Source: Leptospirillum sp. (GTDB lineage: Bacteria > Nitrospirota > Leptospirillia > Leptospirillales > Leptospirillaceae). Taken from it: 6,127 nt of DNA. How positions within the stretch are numbered: the stretch's first letter is position 1; every line of letters starts with the position of its first letter. Position numbers and translations under genes: made by a program. Location: NCBI GenBank assembly GCA_027346125.1, contig DAIEST010000224.1, positions 1-6,127 of the forward strand, read 5' to 3'. The notes under the pieces were generated by a model. It did not search any database. It was not told the origin of the DNA and was given only the letters and a program-made list of their open reading frames with translations. Positions 1-5,922 of this stretch are shown here, piece by piece.

Positions 1-660
1 CTGGGAGATGCGGGGGATGTTTTTGCGGGAGGACAGGTCAACGCGGGATTCTACGGTCACGTCGACATACCGGCCGGGCCTTTCCGCGTGGACGCCCAGG
101 GATGGTACCAGCTTCCCTGGAGCGGGTACGGAGAAGCGATCCTTGCCGGTGGACTCCAGTCCGGAGCCCTGGTGAGCGCGACCTGGACCATCCTCCCGAA
201 ACTCTCCCTGTCCGGAGAGTACGAGTACACCTACGATACCCTTCAGGGGAACCAGAACCCCTTCGGCATCAATCACAATGCCATGGCCACGATCGACTGG
301 GGATTCCTGAAAACCCCCGACCTGCATCTCGTCGCGGGCTACGACGCCCAGTCCTTCACGCCTCTCGTTCCCAACCCGACACTGCAGGTTCCCGTTCTTC
401 TCTCTTCGAACTTCGGATTTGCAGGACTTTCAACCCTGGACCAGATCGGCCGGTATGTCGTCCTGAACGGTCAGCTGGGCGGCGTTGTCGGCACATTCGA
501 TACGCCGGGAGCGATAGCGGGATTTCAGGGAGACGGAGGACTTTCGTTCCAGATCAACCCCCACATCGAGTTCTATGTGAATCTGTCCTACGAAACGCTG
601 GCTGCCGCTTATATAGGGGCTGTCACGACCACGATGTTCGGCGTCAACATCTGGTTCTGA
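1..660 (+). CDS. Outer-membrane beta-barrel protein, C-terminal part (5' end outside window)
   Basis: The frame is open from base 1 to the TGA at 658-660, giving 219 visible residues, so the gene begins left of the window; the GTG at 88 is internal. The protein is rich in Gly, aromatic residues and alternating polar/hydrophobic stretches typical of amphipathic beta-strands (for example LSLSGEYEYTY, HNAMATIDWGF, LHLVAGYDAQSF, IEFYVNLSYETL). It ends TTMFGVNIWF: a terminal Phe with hydrophobic residues at alternating positions, which is the classical signal for BAM-dependent insertion into the outer membrane. No family can be named from the visible part. The C-terminal barrels of exopolysaccharide exporters (BcsC/PgaA/PelB type) are one possibility, and a generic porin-like protein is another. 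The barrel assignment is fairly sure; the specific function is unknown. Confidence 0.7.
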   Translation: MGDAGDVFAGGQVNAGFYGHVDIPAGPFRVDAQGWYQLPWSGYGEAILAGGLQSGALVSATWTILPKLSLSGEYEYTYDTLQGNQNPFGINHNAMATIDWGFLKTPDLHLVAGYDAQSFTPLVPNPTLQVPVLLSSNFGFAGLSTLDQIGRYVVLNGQLGGVVGTFDTPGAIAGFQGDGGLSFQINPHIEFYVNLSYETLAAAYIGAVTTTMFGVNIWF

Positions 661-690
661 AAAACTGCATCCTGCCTTCCACAGGCTGGG

Positions 691-710
691 GAAGCCGCCC
701 GGGCGGCTTC
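691..710. terminator. Perfect 20-bp palindrome between convergent genes, probable bidirectional terminator
   Basis: GAAGCCGCCCGGGCGGCTTC is a perfect self-complementary 20-mer lying 30 bp after the barrel gene's stop and 25 bp beyond the RES toxin's stop, which reads toward it. A GC-rich stem at a convergent gene junction is what a shared terminator looks like. No T-run follows on the plus strand; on the minus strand a GTTTTT occurs about 25 nt further on, too far for a canonical U-tract. Termination efficiency is therefore uncertain, and the element could instead act mainly as an mRNA 3'-end stabiliser. Confidence 0.5.
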
Positions 711-734
711 CAACCTGCACATTGTCGTCCGGCA

Positions 735-1451
735 CTATTCCCATTCCGAACCGGAAAACCTCATGGACTCGCTTTCCCGGCGCCAGACGACTCCATCCTG
801 ATGCACGGCAAGCCACCATGTTTGCGTCGCCGGGTGAGGCTTGGGGTTTGAGAACACTTGCGGTGTCAGTAGCGCGATACACCACGCCGGAGCCGGGTCG
901 CGGACAGACCGGTAAAAAATACCGCCGATCTCCGCTTTCCGTGCCACTCGGGCAAAAGCCTGGGTGGCACTGTAGTCGGTCGAATGCGACCACGCTCTGG
1001 CATCCGCGGCGAACGGCGGTTTGCGAAGATCGACAACCCGCGTGCGGACATCGGCACGAAACGCGGTGTGCGCGACGGGACCAATCTTCTCCAGTCCGAC
1101 AGACTCCTTCAGAAATCTCCAGCGCCGGTAACCCAATTCGGCACTGGCGGTGCGTACCGACTCTGCCCCATAAAATACGGAAGGATCGGTGACCAGACGG
1201 AAACGGGAACCCCCGCGTAACGGGTCGTAGCGAAACGGTGTCGCCAATAGATAATCGAGTTTTCCTGCCGTACCCGGCATTGCCGGTTTGCTGCCCTCCA
1301 GAAGCGTTTCGAGCAGATCCTGTTCGTCCCGGTTGTCGACGATCTTCATGGTGGAGGCGATGTGCTGGGCTTCGACGATCCGCCAGACCGGCCCCTGCCA
1401 GTCGTGCGCCTCAGACGAGACCGCGGGAGGCGTCCAGGTATTGAACGACAC
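735..1451 (-). CDS. RES-domain toxin of a type II TA system
   Basis: This 238-residue protein belongs to the RES family, whose studied members attack NAD+ (MbcT phosphorolysis of NAD+) or ADP-ribosylate a target (ParT). The N-terminal extension carries TWTPPAVSSEA (5-15) and VWRIVEAQH (22-30), as I recall from longer RES proteins. The RES core follows: LLATPFRY (68-75), GSRFR (81-85, candidate family Arg at 83), VFYGAES...ASAELGY (family Glu at 105) and GIFYRSVRDP (177-186, family Ser at 182). All three namesake residues seem present, so the toxin looks intact. The start is inferred: a GTG at 1451, preceded by GGAAGG eight bases upstream, keeps the full N-terminal region and overlaps the antitoxin gene by about 40 bp. 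The frame stays open upstream (to 1721), but that part only shadows the antitoxin. An ATG at 1349 would cut away conserved sequence. Translational coupling to the antitoxin is likely. Confidence 0.88.
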   Translation of the reverse strand: MSFNTWTPPAVSSEAHDWQGPVWRIVEAQHIASTMKIVDNRDEQDLLETLLEGSKPAMPGTAGKLDYLLATPFRYDPLRGGSRFRLVTDPSVFYGAESVRTASAELGYRRWRFLKESVGLEKIGPVAHTAFRADVRTRVVDLRKPPFAADARAWSHSTDYSATQAFARVARKAEIGGIFYRSVRDPAPAWCIALLTPQVFSNPKPHPATQTWWLAVHQDGVVWRRESESMRFSGSEWE

Positions 1452-1794
1452 GCACCAATCCTTCCGCACTGCGGACGAGTTCAATGGGCCGTCCGCCCAG
1501 ACCCCGATTTTCGCTCTTGAACCACAGGCGGGCAGTGGTCTCGTCCCCCACGATAGAGTCCAGCGAGCGAAAGACCCGAACGAACAAAAGTGCGAATTCC
1601 CATTCCTTGCGTCCTCGATCGAGCTGATACCCGCCACTGTACAGCCGGGTGACTGTTGCCGGGCTGACACCAAGCACCTTCGCAAGCAGGGATCGCGAAA
1701 CATCCAGACGTTCGGCGGCACGTGCGACGGCCTTGCTCAGAACGGCTCCGGCTGTCACAGGGTCACTGGTGGTCTTCCGAGCAATGCCAGACAT
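1411..1794 (-). CDS. Xre/MbcA/ParS-family antitoxin (DUF2384), partner of the RES toxin
   Basis: This 127-residue protein has an Xre-like helix-turn-helix at roughly 17-58 (AVARAAERLDVSRSLLAKVL then GVSPATVTRLYSG). A DUF2384/MbcA-ParS-Xre C-terminal toxin-binding domain follows at about 63-127, with the typical LWFKSENRGLGGRPIELV and EGLVRVVQYL motifs. In characterised relatives (MbcA, ParS) this domain blocks the RES active site and the complex represses its own promoter. The ATG at 1794 is well supported: AAAGGAG lies seven bases upstream, and the large inverted repeat at 1806-1845 sits just before it. The gene precedes the toxin gene on the same strand with overlapping ends, the standard order in this TA class. 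Both proteins look full length, so the module is probably functional. Confidence 0.9.
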   Translation of the reverse strand: MSGIARKTTSDPVTAGAVLSKAVARAAERLDVSRSLLAKVLGVSPATVTRLYSGGYQLDRGRKEWEFALLFVRVFRSLDSIVGDETTARLWFKSENRGLGGRPIELVRSAEGLVRVVQYLDASRGLV

Positions 1795-1805
1795 GAAACA
1801 ACTCC

Positions 1806-1845
1806 TTTCCAGAGAAATAATATCATATAATTATTTCTCTGGAAA
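1806..1845 (-). promoter_or_regulatory. Inverted-repeat operator/promoter of the Xre-RES operon
   Basis: The perfect 16-bp arms TTTCCAGAGAAATAAT (1806-1821) and ATTATTTCTCTGGAAA (1830-1845) flank an 8-bp spacer. The 3' end of the repeat runs into the antitoxin's Shine-Dalgarno. On the minus strand the spacer carries TATGAT (1827-1822), one base from a sigma-70 -10 box, so a dimeric repressor on the arms would cover the promoter. On the plus strand TATAAT (1826-1831) reads toward the glycosylase gene, so the site could also affect that gene, although no good -35 is visible in either direction. The position and symmetry fit autoregulation by the Xre antitoxin; that role is inferred. In the mRNA the repeat would form a strong hairpin hiding the ribosome-binding site. 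Confidence 0.75.
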
Positions 1846-1992
1846 ATAAACAAAGCGGAGCGTTCCACCCGGACAGGAACATGACCCCGAACAAAAAACA
1901 GTGGTATTCTTGCCCACGACATGTCTCCCCGGTTTCGCCAGGACGATTGGTGCCGTCTGGCAACCACATTTCACAAGAAAGGGGAGGAGCGT

Positions 1993-2622
1993 ATGGCGGG
2001 GGGAACAATGAGGATCAAAAACCAGGGATTGCCCGTCACGACGGATCTTTCCGTCTTCGAGACCGCATCCCTGAATCTTCTTCCCAGATCCTTCTACGAT
2101 CGGGGAGCCGACCTTGTGGCGCGGGAACTGCTCGGAAAATATCTCGTCCACCGAAACGCCGGAGAAGAACGGATCGGCCGGATCGTCGAGACCGAAGCCT
2201 ATCTCGGTCCCCATGACCTGGCTTCCCATTCTTCCCGCGGACTGACTCCCCGGACGAAAGTCATGTTCGGGCATCCGGGACATGCCTATGTCTATCTGAT
2301 CTATGGGATCCACTGCTGCATGAACGTCGTGACGGAAAGCGTCGGACACGCCTCGGCAGTCCTGCTCCGGGCCCTCGAGCCGGTCCGGAACATGGAGGGA
2401 AGAACGCAAGGCCCCGGACTTCTCAGCCGGGCGATGGGCATCGACCGGAGTTTGAACGGCCATGACCTGCTGAGCCCGGATTTCTTCATCGCGGAAAGAA
2501 CCGGGGATCCGGTCTTTCCCATCGCGAGAAGACCTCGCATCGGCGTCGACTATGCCGGGCCCTGGGCGAAAAAGCTCCTGAGGTTCTATGTGAAAGGCAG
2601 CCCCTTCGTCTCTAAAACGTAA
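1993..2622 (+). CDS. mpg: 3-methyladenine/alkylpurine DNA glycosylase, MPG/AAG family
   Basis: This 209-residue cytoplasmic enzyme should excise alkylated purines (3-methyladenine, 7-methylguanine) and deaminated purines (hypoxanthine) to start base-excision repair. The family signatures run in order: LLPRSFYDR (29-37), VARELLGKYLV (42-52), GRIVETEAYLGP (62-73), ASHSSRGLTPRTKVMF (77-92), YVYLIYGIHCCMNVV (99-113) and LLRALEP (124-130). Aligned by eye to human AAG, the general base E125 corresponds to E68, Y127 to Y70, H136 to H79 and R182 to R126, so the active site is intact. The ATG at 1993 is chosen because GGGGAGGAG lies just upstream; an in-frame ATG at 2008 and a longer form from 1921 are possible but the latter lacks a good ribosome-binding site. 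The length is normal for bacterial members. It is divergent from the TA operon; ATGACC (1881) and TATTCT (1905), 18 bp apart, form a weak candidate promoter. Confidence 0.93.
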   Translation: MAGGTMRIKNQGLPVTTDLSVFETASLNLLPRSFYDRGADLVARELLGKYLVHRNAGEERIGRIVETEAYLGPHDLASHSSRGLTPRTKVMFGHPGHAYVYLIYGIHCCMNVVTESVGHASAVLLRALEPVRNMEGRTQGPGLLSRAMGIDRSLNGHDLLSPDFFIAERTGDPVFPIARRPRIGVDYAGPWAKKLLRFYVKGSPFVSKT

Positions 2623-2656
2623 GGTTCCTCTTCGCCCTGTCCGGACATCCTGCCCG

Positions 2657-3400
2657 CTAGCTCATGTACAAACCGCCATTGACATTGATGGTTTGACCCG
2701 TGACATACCCGTTGAGAGCCAACATCACCACCACCCCGGCAACTTCTTCGGAGGTGCCGAAGCGTCCGACGGGAATCCGTTCCGGCCGAGCTTGCGGGTT
2801 GCCGGCGATCATCTCTGTCCCGATCAGGGCTGGAGCAATGGCATTTACCGTGATGCCTTCCCGCGCCAAGAGGGAAGCGTATGAATGGGTCAAGCCCAGA
2901 ATGCCCGCTTTGGACGCAGTGTAGTGCGGGCCGATGATCCCGCCCAATTGGGCCGCCGCCGAGGACATATTGATGATGCGCCCCCACTTCCCGTCACGCA
3001 TGCCGGGCAGAACGGCCTGAGTGACGAGAAAAACGGACTTCAGGTTGACATCGATCATCTCGTCCCAGTCTTTTTCCGTAATCTCCTCCAAGGATCGGGG
3101 ACGGGCAATGCCCGCGTTGTTGACCAGAATGGCGACCGCTCCAAGCGTTTCTTCTATGGACCCGACCATGCGGGATACATCTGCAGAAACCGAGACATCG
3201 GCGCACACAGTAATGCAACGTCGACCGTATCTTTCCACCAGGGAACGGACCTGATCGGCTTCGCTTTCCCGGCTGTGGTAGTTGAGGGCGATGTCAGCAC
3301 CTGCTTCAGCAAGTGCCTGGACGACGGCCCGACCGATACCACGGTCACCGCCTGTGACAAGAGCGACTTTGCCGCTCAGACTGTGTGTGTTTGCCATCAT
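2657..3400 (-). CDS. Short-chain dehydrogenase/reductase, FabG/PhaB-like
   Basis: This is a classical SDR of 247 residues, predicted to use NAD(P)H to interconvert a carbonyl and a hydroxyl group. The Rossmann nucleotide site TGGDRGIG is at 16-23, the ADVS acidic turn at 67-70 and NNAG at 94-97. The catalytic tetrad is N119, S147, Y160 and K164 (YTASK), and the C-terminal GYVTGQTINVNGG motif is present. All key residues are intact. The ATG at 3400 is chosen because GGAG lies ten bases upstream and it gives the usual N-terminus; the frame extends further upstream to 3499 with no family resemblance. A second ATG at 3397 is also possible. It resembles 3-oxoacyl-ACP and acetoacetyl-CoA reductases, but a lone SDR cannot be given a substrate. 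There are no fatty-acid or PHA neighbours, so a stand-alone oxidoreductase role is as likely. Confidence 0.9.
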   Translation of the reverse strand: MMANTHSLSGKVALVTGGDRGIGRAVVQALAEAGADIALNYHSRESEADQVRSLVERYGRRCITVCADVSVSADVSRMVGSIEETLGAVAILVNNAGIARPRSLEEITEKDWDEMIDVNLKSVFLVTQAVLPGMRDGKWGRIINMSSAAAQLGGIIGPHYTASKAGILGLTHSYASLLAREGITVNAIAPALIGTEMIAGNPQARPERIPVGRFGTSEEVAGVVVMLALNGYVTGQTINVNGGLYMS

Positions 3401-3431
3401 GCCGAGCCATCTCCAGCCGATACGGTTGCAA

Positions 3432-3460
3432 TTGCATAAACCCGTCAACCAATCTACAAT
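3432..3460 (+). promoter_or_regulatory. Candidate sigma-70 promoter for the diguanylate cyclase gene
   Basis: TTGCAT (3432-3437) and TACAAT (3455-3460) are separated by exactly 17 bp. The -10 differs from consensus by one base; the -35 is poor. The site lies in the divergent gap between the dehydrogenase and the cyclase and would leave a leader of about 125 nt before the chosen start. On the minus strand TTGACG (3448-3443) may be part of the dehydrogenase's -35, but no good -10 follows at proper spacing. This is based on motif match only. Confidence 0.35.
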
Positions 3461-3590
3461 GGGTCCGTTCAAAACAGCACTTCGCGCGTTCCTGCCCATG
3501 TCGAAAACGGTTCAGGCCAGAAAAGATGTCTTCCGGAAATCTTCTCCGTTTTCTTCAGTTTTCCCGCTTCGACATCCTTCTCGCGGAGCA

Positions 3591-4718
3591 ATGCCGGGGG
3601 AAACAGTGATTTCTGACGATACTCCCTCTTCGTTACATCATAATGATCCCGAAGAGGACAGGGACTTCATTCGCGACAGGATCCGGTTTCTCCATATCGG
3701 CGGATGGATCGGAGTTTTCGCCTCTGTCTCCATGACAATCGTCGAACTGTACCGCAACGAATTTTTCCGGGTGATTCCTTCCATTCTTTTCTCGGTCATT
3801 GCGCCCTTCCTCATCCTTGGCATCTCCCGCAACATGGAAAACTACAGGAAAGTCCTGACCGGATTCGCCAGCCTGATTCTCTTCCAGCAGATCCTGGGAG
3901 CCTTTCTGTCGTTCAACGAAGTCCTGATGCTGATCTGGTATCCGGTCTTTCCCCTCACCTACTTCTTTCTTCTGGGGTACCAGCGCGCACTCCGATGGAA
4001 CGCCGTGGCCCTGGCCTCGATCGTCACCGGATATGTTTTTTTCCCCTTTCTGAACCGCATCCCTCCCGTCTCCTTCCCCATCTTCCTGAGCGCCGTCCTT
4101 GCCTATTCTGTAGCCGTGGTGCTGGCATGGTACCACTACCGGGTGATCCACACCTACCAGACTCGCCTGAGGCAGGAGGCTCTTGTCGACAGCCTGACCG
4201 GAGCACTGCTCCGGAAGGCCGGCCTTCAGCAATTATCCAAGCTGATGTCCCAGGTCGACAGAATTCCGGATATGGAGCTGTCCGTTGCCCTTCTCGACAT
4301 CGATGACTTCAAACGCATCAACGACCAGGACGGCCATCAGTCGGGAGACCGGGTTCTTGTCCGGATGGCGGATTCCATCCATCGATCCGTTCGGAAAGGG
4401 GATTTCTTTGTCCGTCTTGGAGGAGAGGAGTTTCTCCTCCTGCTGCCAGGACAATCCTTCAATCACGCACATTCTCTCGCAGAAAACCTTCGCCGACGGA
4501 TCGAACGGGACGTGAAACGCTCCGACGGAACCCGTGTGACCGTCAGCATCGGTCTGACCCAGTACCGTCCGGGGGAGAGTCTGAGCGAACTTCTTCACCG
4601 GGCCGACCATCTGATGTATGCCGCCAAGAAGTTTGGCAAGAACAAGATCTGCTGGCAGGAGCCCGAAGCAGGAGATCCTTTTGCATCCGCTGCGGTCCCT
4701 CTCTCCGGAAATCTCTGA
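3591..4718 (+). CDS. Membrane-bound diguanylate cyclase (six TM segments + GGDEF)
   Basis: From the ATG at 3591 this is a 375-residue protein. Six hydrophobic segments (about 34-54, 59-78, 86-108, 110-130, 136-156, 162-182) form an N-terminal membrane module that I cannot place in a named sensory family. A short linker leads to a GGDEF domain (about 198-355): DSLTGALLRKAG (200-211), the metal-binding LLDIDDF (234-240), the active-site loop GGEEF (277-281) and VSIGL (318-322). The domain should make c-di-GMP from two GTP. RKGD at 268-271, five residues before GGEEF, matches the RxxD inhibitory I-site, so product feedback is expected. The start is uncertain: GGAG lies only two bases before the ATG at 3591, and a GTG at 3606 after GGGGGAA is a good alternative. 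The frame stays open further upstream into the dehydrogenase region, which I take as noncoding. No EAL domain is present. Confidence 0.92.
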   Translation: MPGETVISDDTPSSLHHNDPEEDRDFIRDRIRFLHIGGWIGVFASVSMTIVELYRNEFFRVIPSILFSVIAPFLILGISRNMENYRKVLTGFASLILFQQILGAFLSFNEVLMLIWYPVFPLTYFFLLGYQRALRWNAVALASIVTGYVFFPFLNRIPPVSFPIFLSAVLAYSVAVVLAWYHYRVIHTYQTRLRQEALVDSLTGALLRKAGLQQLSKLMSQVDRIPDMELSVALLDIDDFKRINDQDGHQSGDRVLVRMADSIHRSVRKGDFFVRLGGEEFLLLLPGQSFNHAHSLAENLRRRIERDVKRSDGTRVTVSIGLTQYRPGESLSELLHRADHLMYAAKKFGKNKICWQEPEAGDPFASAAVPLSGNL

Positions 4719-5346
4719 GCTGGACCGATCATCATACCGCCATAGGCGGGATCCGGCAGGTGTCAGAAAGATCGGAGACCATCTCCGTCCGTCAGGGCCT
4801 TCTCTCCCGGCCTTGCGTTTCTGATTGTCGCATCTGTCGGTGCCATGCCCAATCCTCCATACCCGAAGCCATTTTCAGGTGGGTGTGACGGTATCGCTTT
4901 CTGAATACCGCCTGCAACTGCAAATACTGGGAAACGATCTTAAAAAACCTGTGCAATGGTCCTTTCTCTGGTAAAATTCATCAAACTGGATTCGTTTGGG
5001 TATTTTATTCTCCATATCGAGCAGGGAACGCAATTTCTTTTTCCGGATATTCTGAAAAAAAGCCGGCAAGATGCCCAGGGATCTGTGCACGCAAGATTCG
5101 ACGAGTTCAGACACAGGCGCGATCTCGACCGGATGGGCGTTCCTCAACGCTGTCGCTGGGGCGATGGAGCAGGTCCTCTCCGGGGAAATTCTTTCGGAGA
5201 GGATGACCAGCCGGGATCCCGGATCTTCCGGGACTCGAACGATAGGAATTTTGGCCGAAAACAGTTGTCTGAGGAACGATTCATCGGCAAGAACTCCTTT
5301 TAGAAGTCCTAACAGGAGAAAAATTGATGCCAACCTGGAGAGAGGA
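4719..5346. other. Gene-poor 628-bp stretch with several hairpins and one doubtful antisense ORF
   Basis: No recognisable protein or RNA is seen here. A minus-strand frame runs from 5333 (TTG) to 4875 (152 codons). It has no ribosome-binding site and no family I recognise, but it is the only minus frame open across 5070-5300. Two plus frames are also open over parts of the interval. Perfect hairpins occur: CCGCC/GGCGG (4737-4741/4745-4749), which is 18 bp after the cyclase stop and may be a weak terminator; CGGAGA/TCTCCG (4773-4778/4782-4787); TCCTCTCCG/CGGAGAGGA (5174-5182/5195-5203); and the nested palindromes CCGGGATCCCGG (5211-5222) and CCCGGA/TCCGGG (5218-5232). None is followed by a T-run. 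The stretch could hold a decayed gene, a structured leader or a small RNA. Confidence 0.4.
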
Positions 5347-5673
5347 ATGAAAAGACCATTCTACGTTTTGGTACTACCTTTGTTAATGGTGTTCGTAATT
5401 TCCACTTCAGCCTGGGCGGCACGTATTGGAGCTTTCTACACACTTAAAAACGACATATGTACAGGGGGGAAAATCAACTTTGAGAACGATTATTGCCTGA
5501 AAGGAACGAGAGTGGTTGTTCGGAAGGGCCACCGGATGCAAGTTCTCAAGATGGATAACCAGGGTAATGTCACCGAAGTTCGGGTCTTCAACAGGGATGG
5601 ATCCTTGAAGGGGGTTCTTCGGTGTTATCTGAACTGTTCAAAAGGAGAGTGCATGACTGCTGGCTCAATGTAG
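5347..5673 (+). CDS. Small secreted Cys-containing protein of unknown function
   Basis: This 108-residue protein opens with a classical signal peptide: KR, a hydrophobic core (FYVLVLPLLMVFVI), then SAWA ending at residue 24 with an A-x-A cleavage motif. The mature chain of about 84 residues would be exported to the periplasm or beyond. It has five cysteines (38, 50, 93, 97, 102): a pair in a loosely repeated NDxC context (NDIC, NDYC) and a C-terminal cluster CYLNCSKGEC. The middle (VVVRKG...VLKMDNQGNVTEVRVFNRDGS) looks beta-rich. The odd cysteine count suggests disulfides plus one free or intermolecular thiol. The start has GGAG six bases upstream. Codon and base use is more AT-rich than the neighbouring genes, hinting at separate origin. 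I do not recognise the family, and no neighbour explains it. Confidence 0.72.
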   Translation: MKRPFYVLVLPLLMVFVISTSAWAARIGAFYTLKNDICTGGKINFENDYCLKGTRVVVRKGHRMQVLKMDNQGNVTEVRVFNRDGSLKGVLRCYLNCSKGECMTAGSM

Positions 5674-5759
5674 TCATGATCATGGTAACCAGAAGATGGA
5701 GTCCGTCCACAGGAGGGGAATCGGGTTTCCGGACCATCTGTACGGAACGTGAAGACATG

Positions 5760-5786
5760 AAAAAAGCCCGGTTTTACGCGGGCTTG
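5760..5786 (-). terminator. Intrinsic terminator reading on the minus strand (after hipA)
   Basis: The 7-bp perfect stem AAGCCCG (5765-5771) / CGGGCTT (5780-5786) with an 8-nt loop is bordered on its left by a run of A. Read on the minus strand this is a GC-rich hairpin ending in GGGC followed by seven T, a textbook Rho-independent terminator for transcripts arriving from the HipA-like gene. On the plus strand it is followed only by GATCACTTT, so termination of the small secreted gene's transcript here would be weaker. Confidence 0.75.
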
Positions 5787-5839
5787 ATCACTTTACTGGG
5801 GGGCGAACGATAAAATGTCACCCGCCGGGAGCATAACGT

Positions 5840-5873
5840 GTCCTCTTCCAAAAGCCTTGGGTTCGATTCCCCA
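5840..5873 (+). other. tRNA-like relic (T-arm plus decayed anticodon-arm-like sequence)
   Basis: TTGGG (5857-5861), loop TTCGATT (5862-5868) and CCCCA (5869-5873) fold into a tRNA T-arm with four of five pairs. Just upstream, CTTCCAA (5845-5851) matches the anticodon loop of a glycine TCC tRNA, but its flanks pair at only three of five positions. There is no variable loop, no matching acceptor stem and no CCA at the expected place. This is not a working tRNA. It may be a tRNA fragment left by integration of a mobile element, a decayed tRNA gene, or chance. Confidence 0.3.
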
Positions 5874-5922
5874 TCCGCTGTCAATTCCAAAATTGTCAAC
5901 TGATCCCCTGCTTGATGACATA

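Noticed and set aside
102..851. 249-codon plus-strand frame across the barrel gene and beyond
   Set aside because: It overlaps the barrel frame, is Arg/Pro-rich without any motif, and crosses the terminator-like palindrome; an out-of-frame shadow.
1452..1721. Upstream extension of the RES toxin frame to 1721
   Set aside because: It lies wholly within the antitoxin gene in another frame and has no RES-like sequence; GGAAGG plus GTG at 1451 explains the start.
1831..2463. 210-codon minus-strand frame opposite the glycosylase
   Set aside because: It is antisense to a strongly supported gene, with no ribosome-binding site or known motif.
2638..2647. TGTCCGGACA palindrome between glycosylase and dehydrogenase genes
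   Set aside because: Only 10 bp with no loop and no T-run on either strand; too weak to call a terminator for this 34-bp convergent gap.
3282..3590. N-terminal extension of the diguanylate cyclase frame
   Set aside because: It runs antisense into the dehydrogenase gene and has no signal peptide or domain; the candidate promoter at 3432-3460 would start transcription after most of it.
5071..5346. In-frame upstream extension of the small secreted protein to 5071
   Set aside because: The ATG at 5347 has a good Shine-Dalgarno and starts a textbook signal peptide; an N-terminal extension of 92 residues would bury it, and its sequence is Ser/Thr-rich filler.
5675..5684. CATGATCATG palindrome just after the small secreted gene
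   Set aside because: A 10-bp palindrome of low complexity is expected by chance; nothing ties it to a function.
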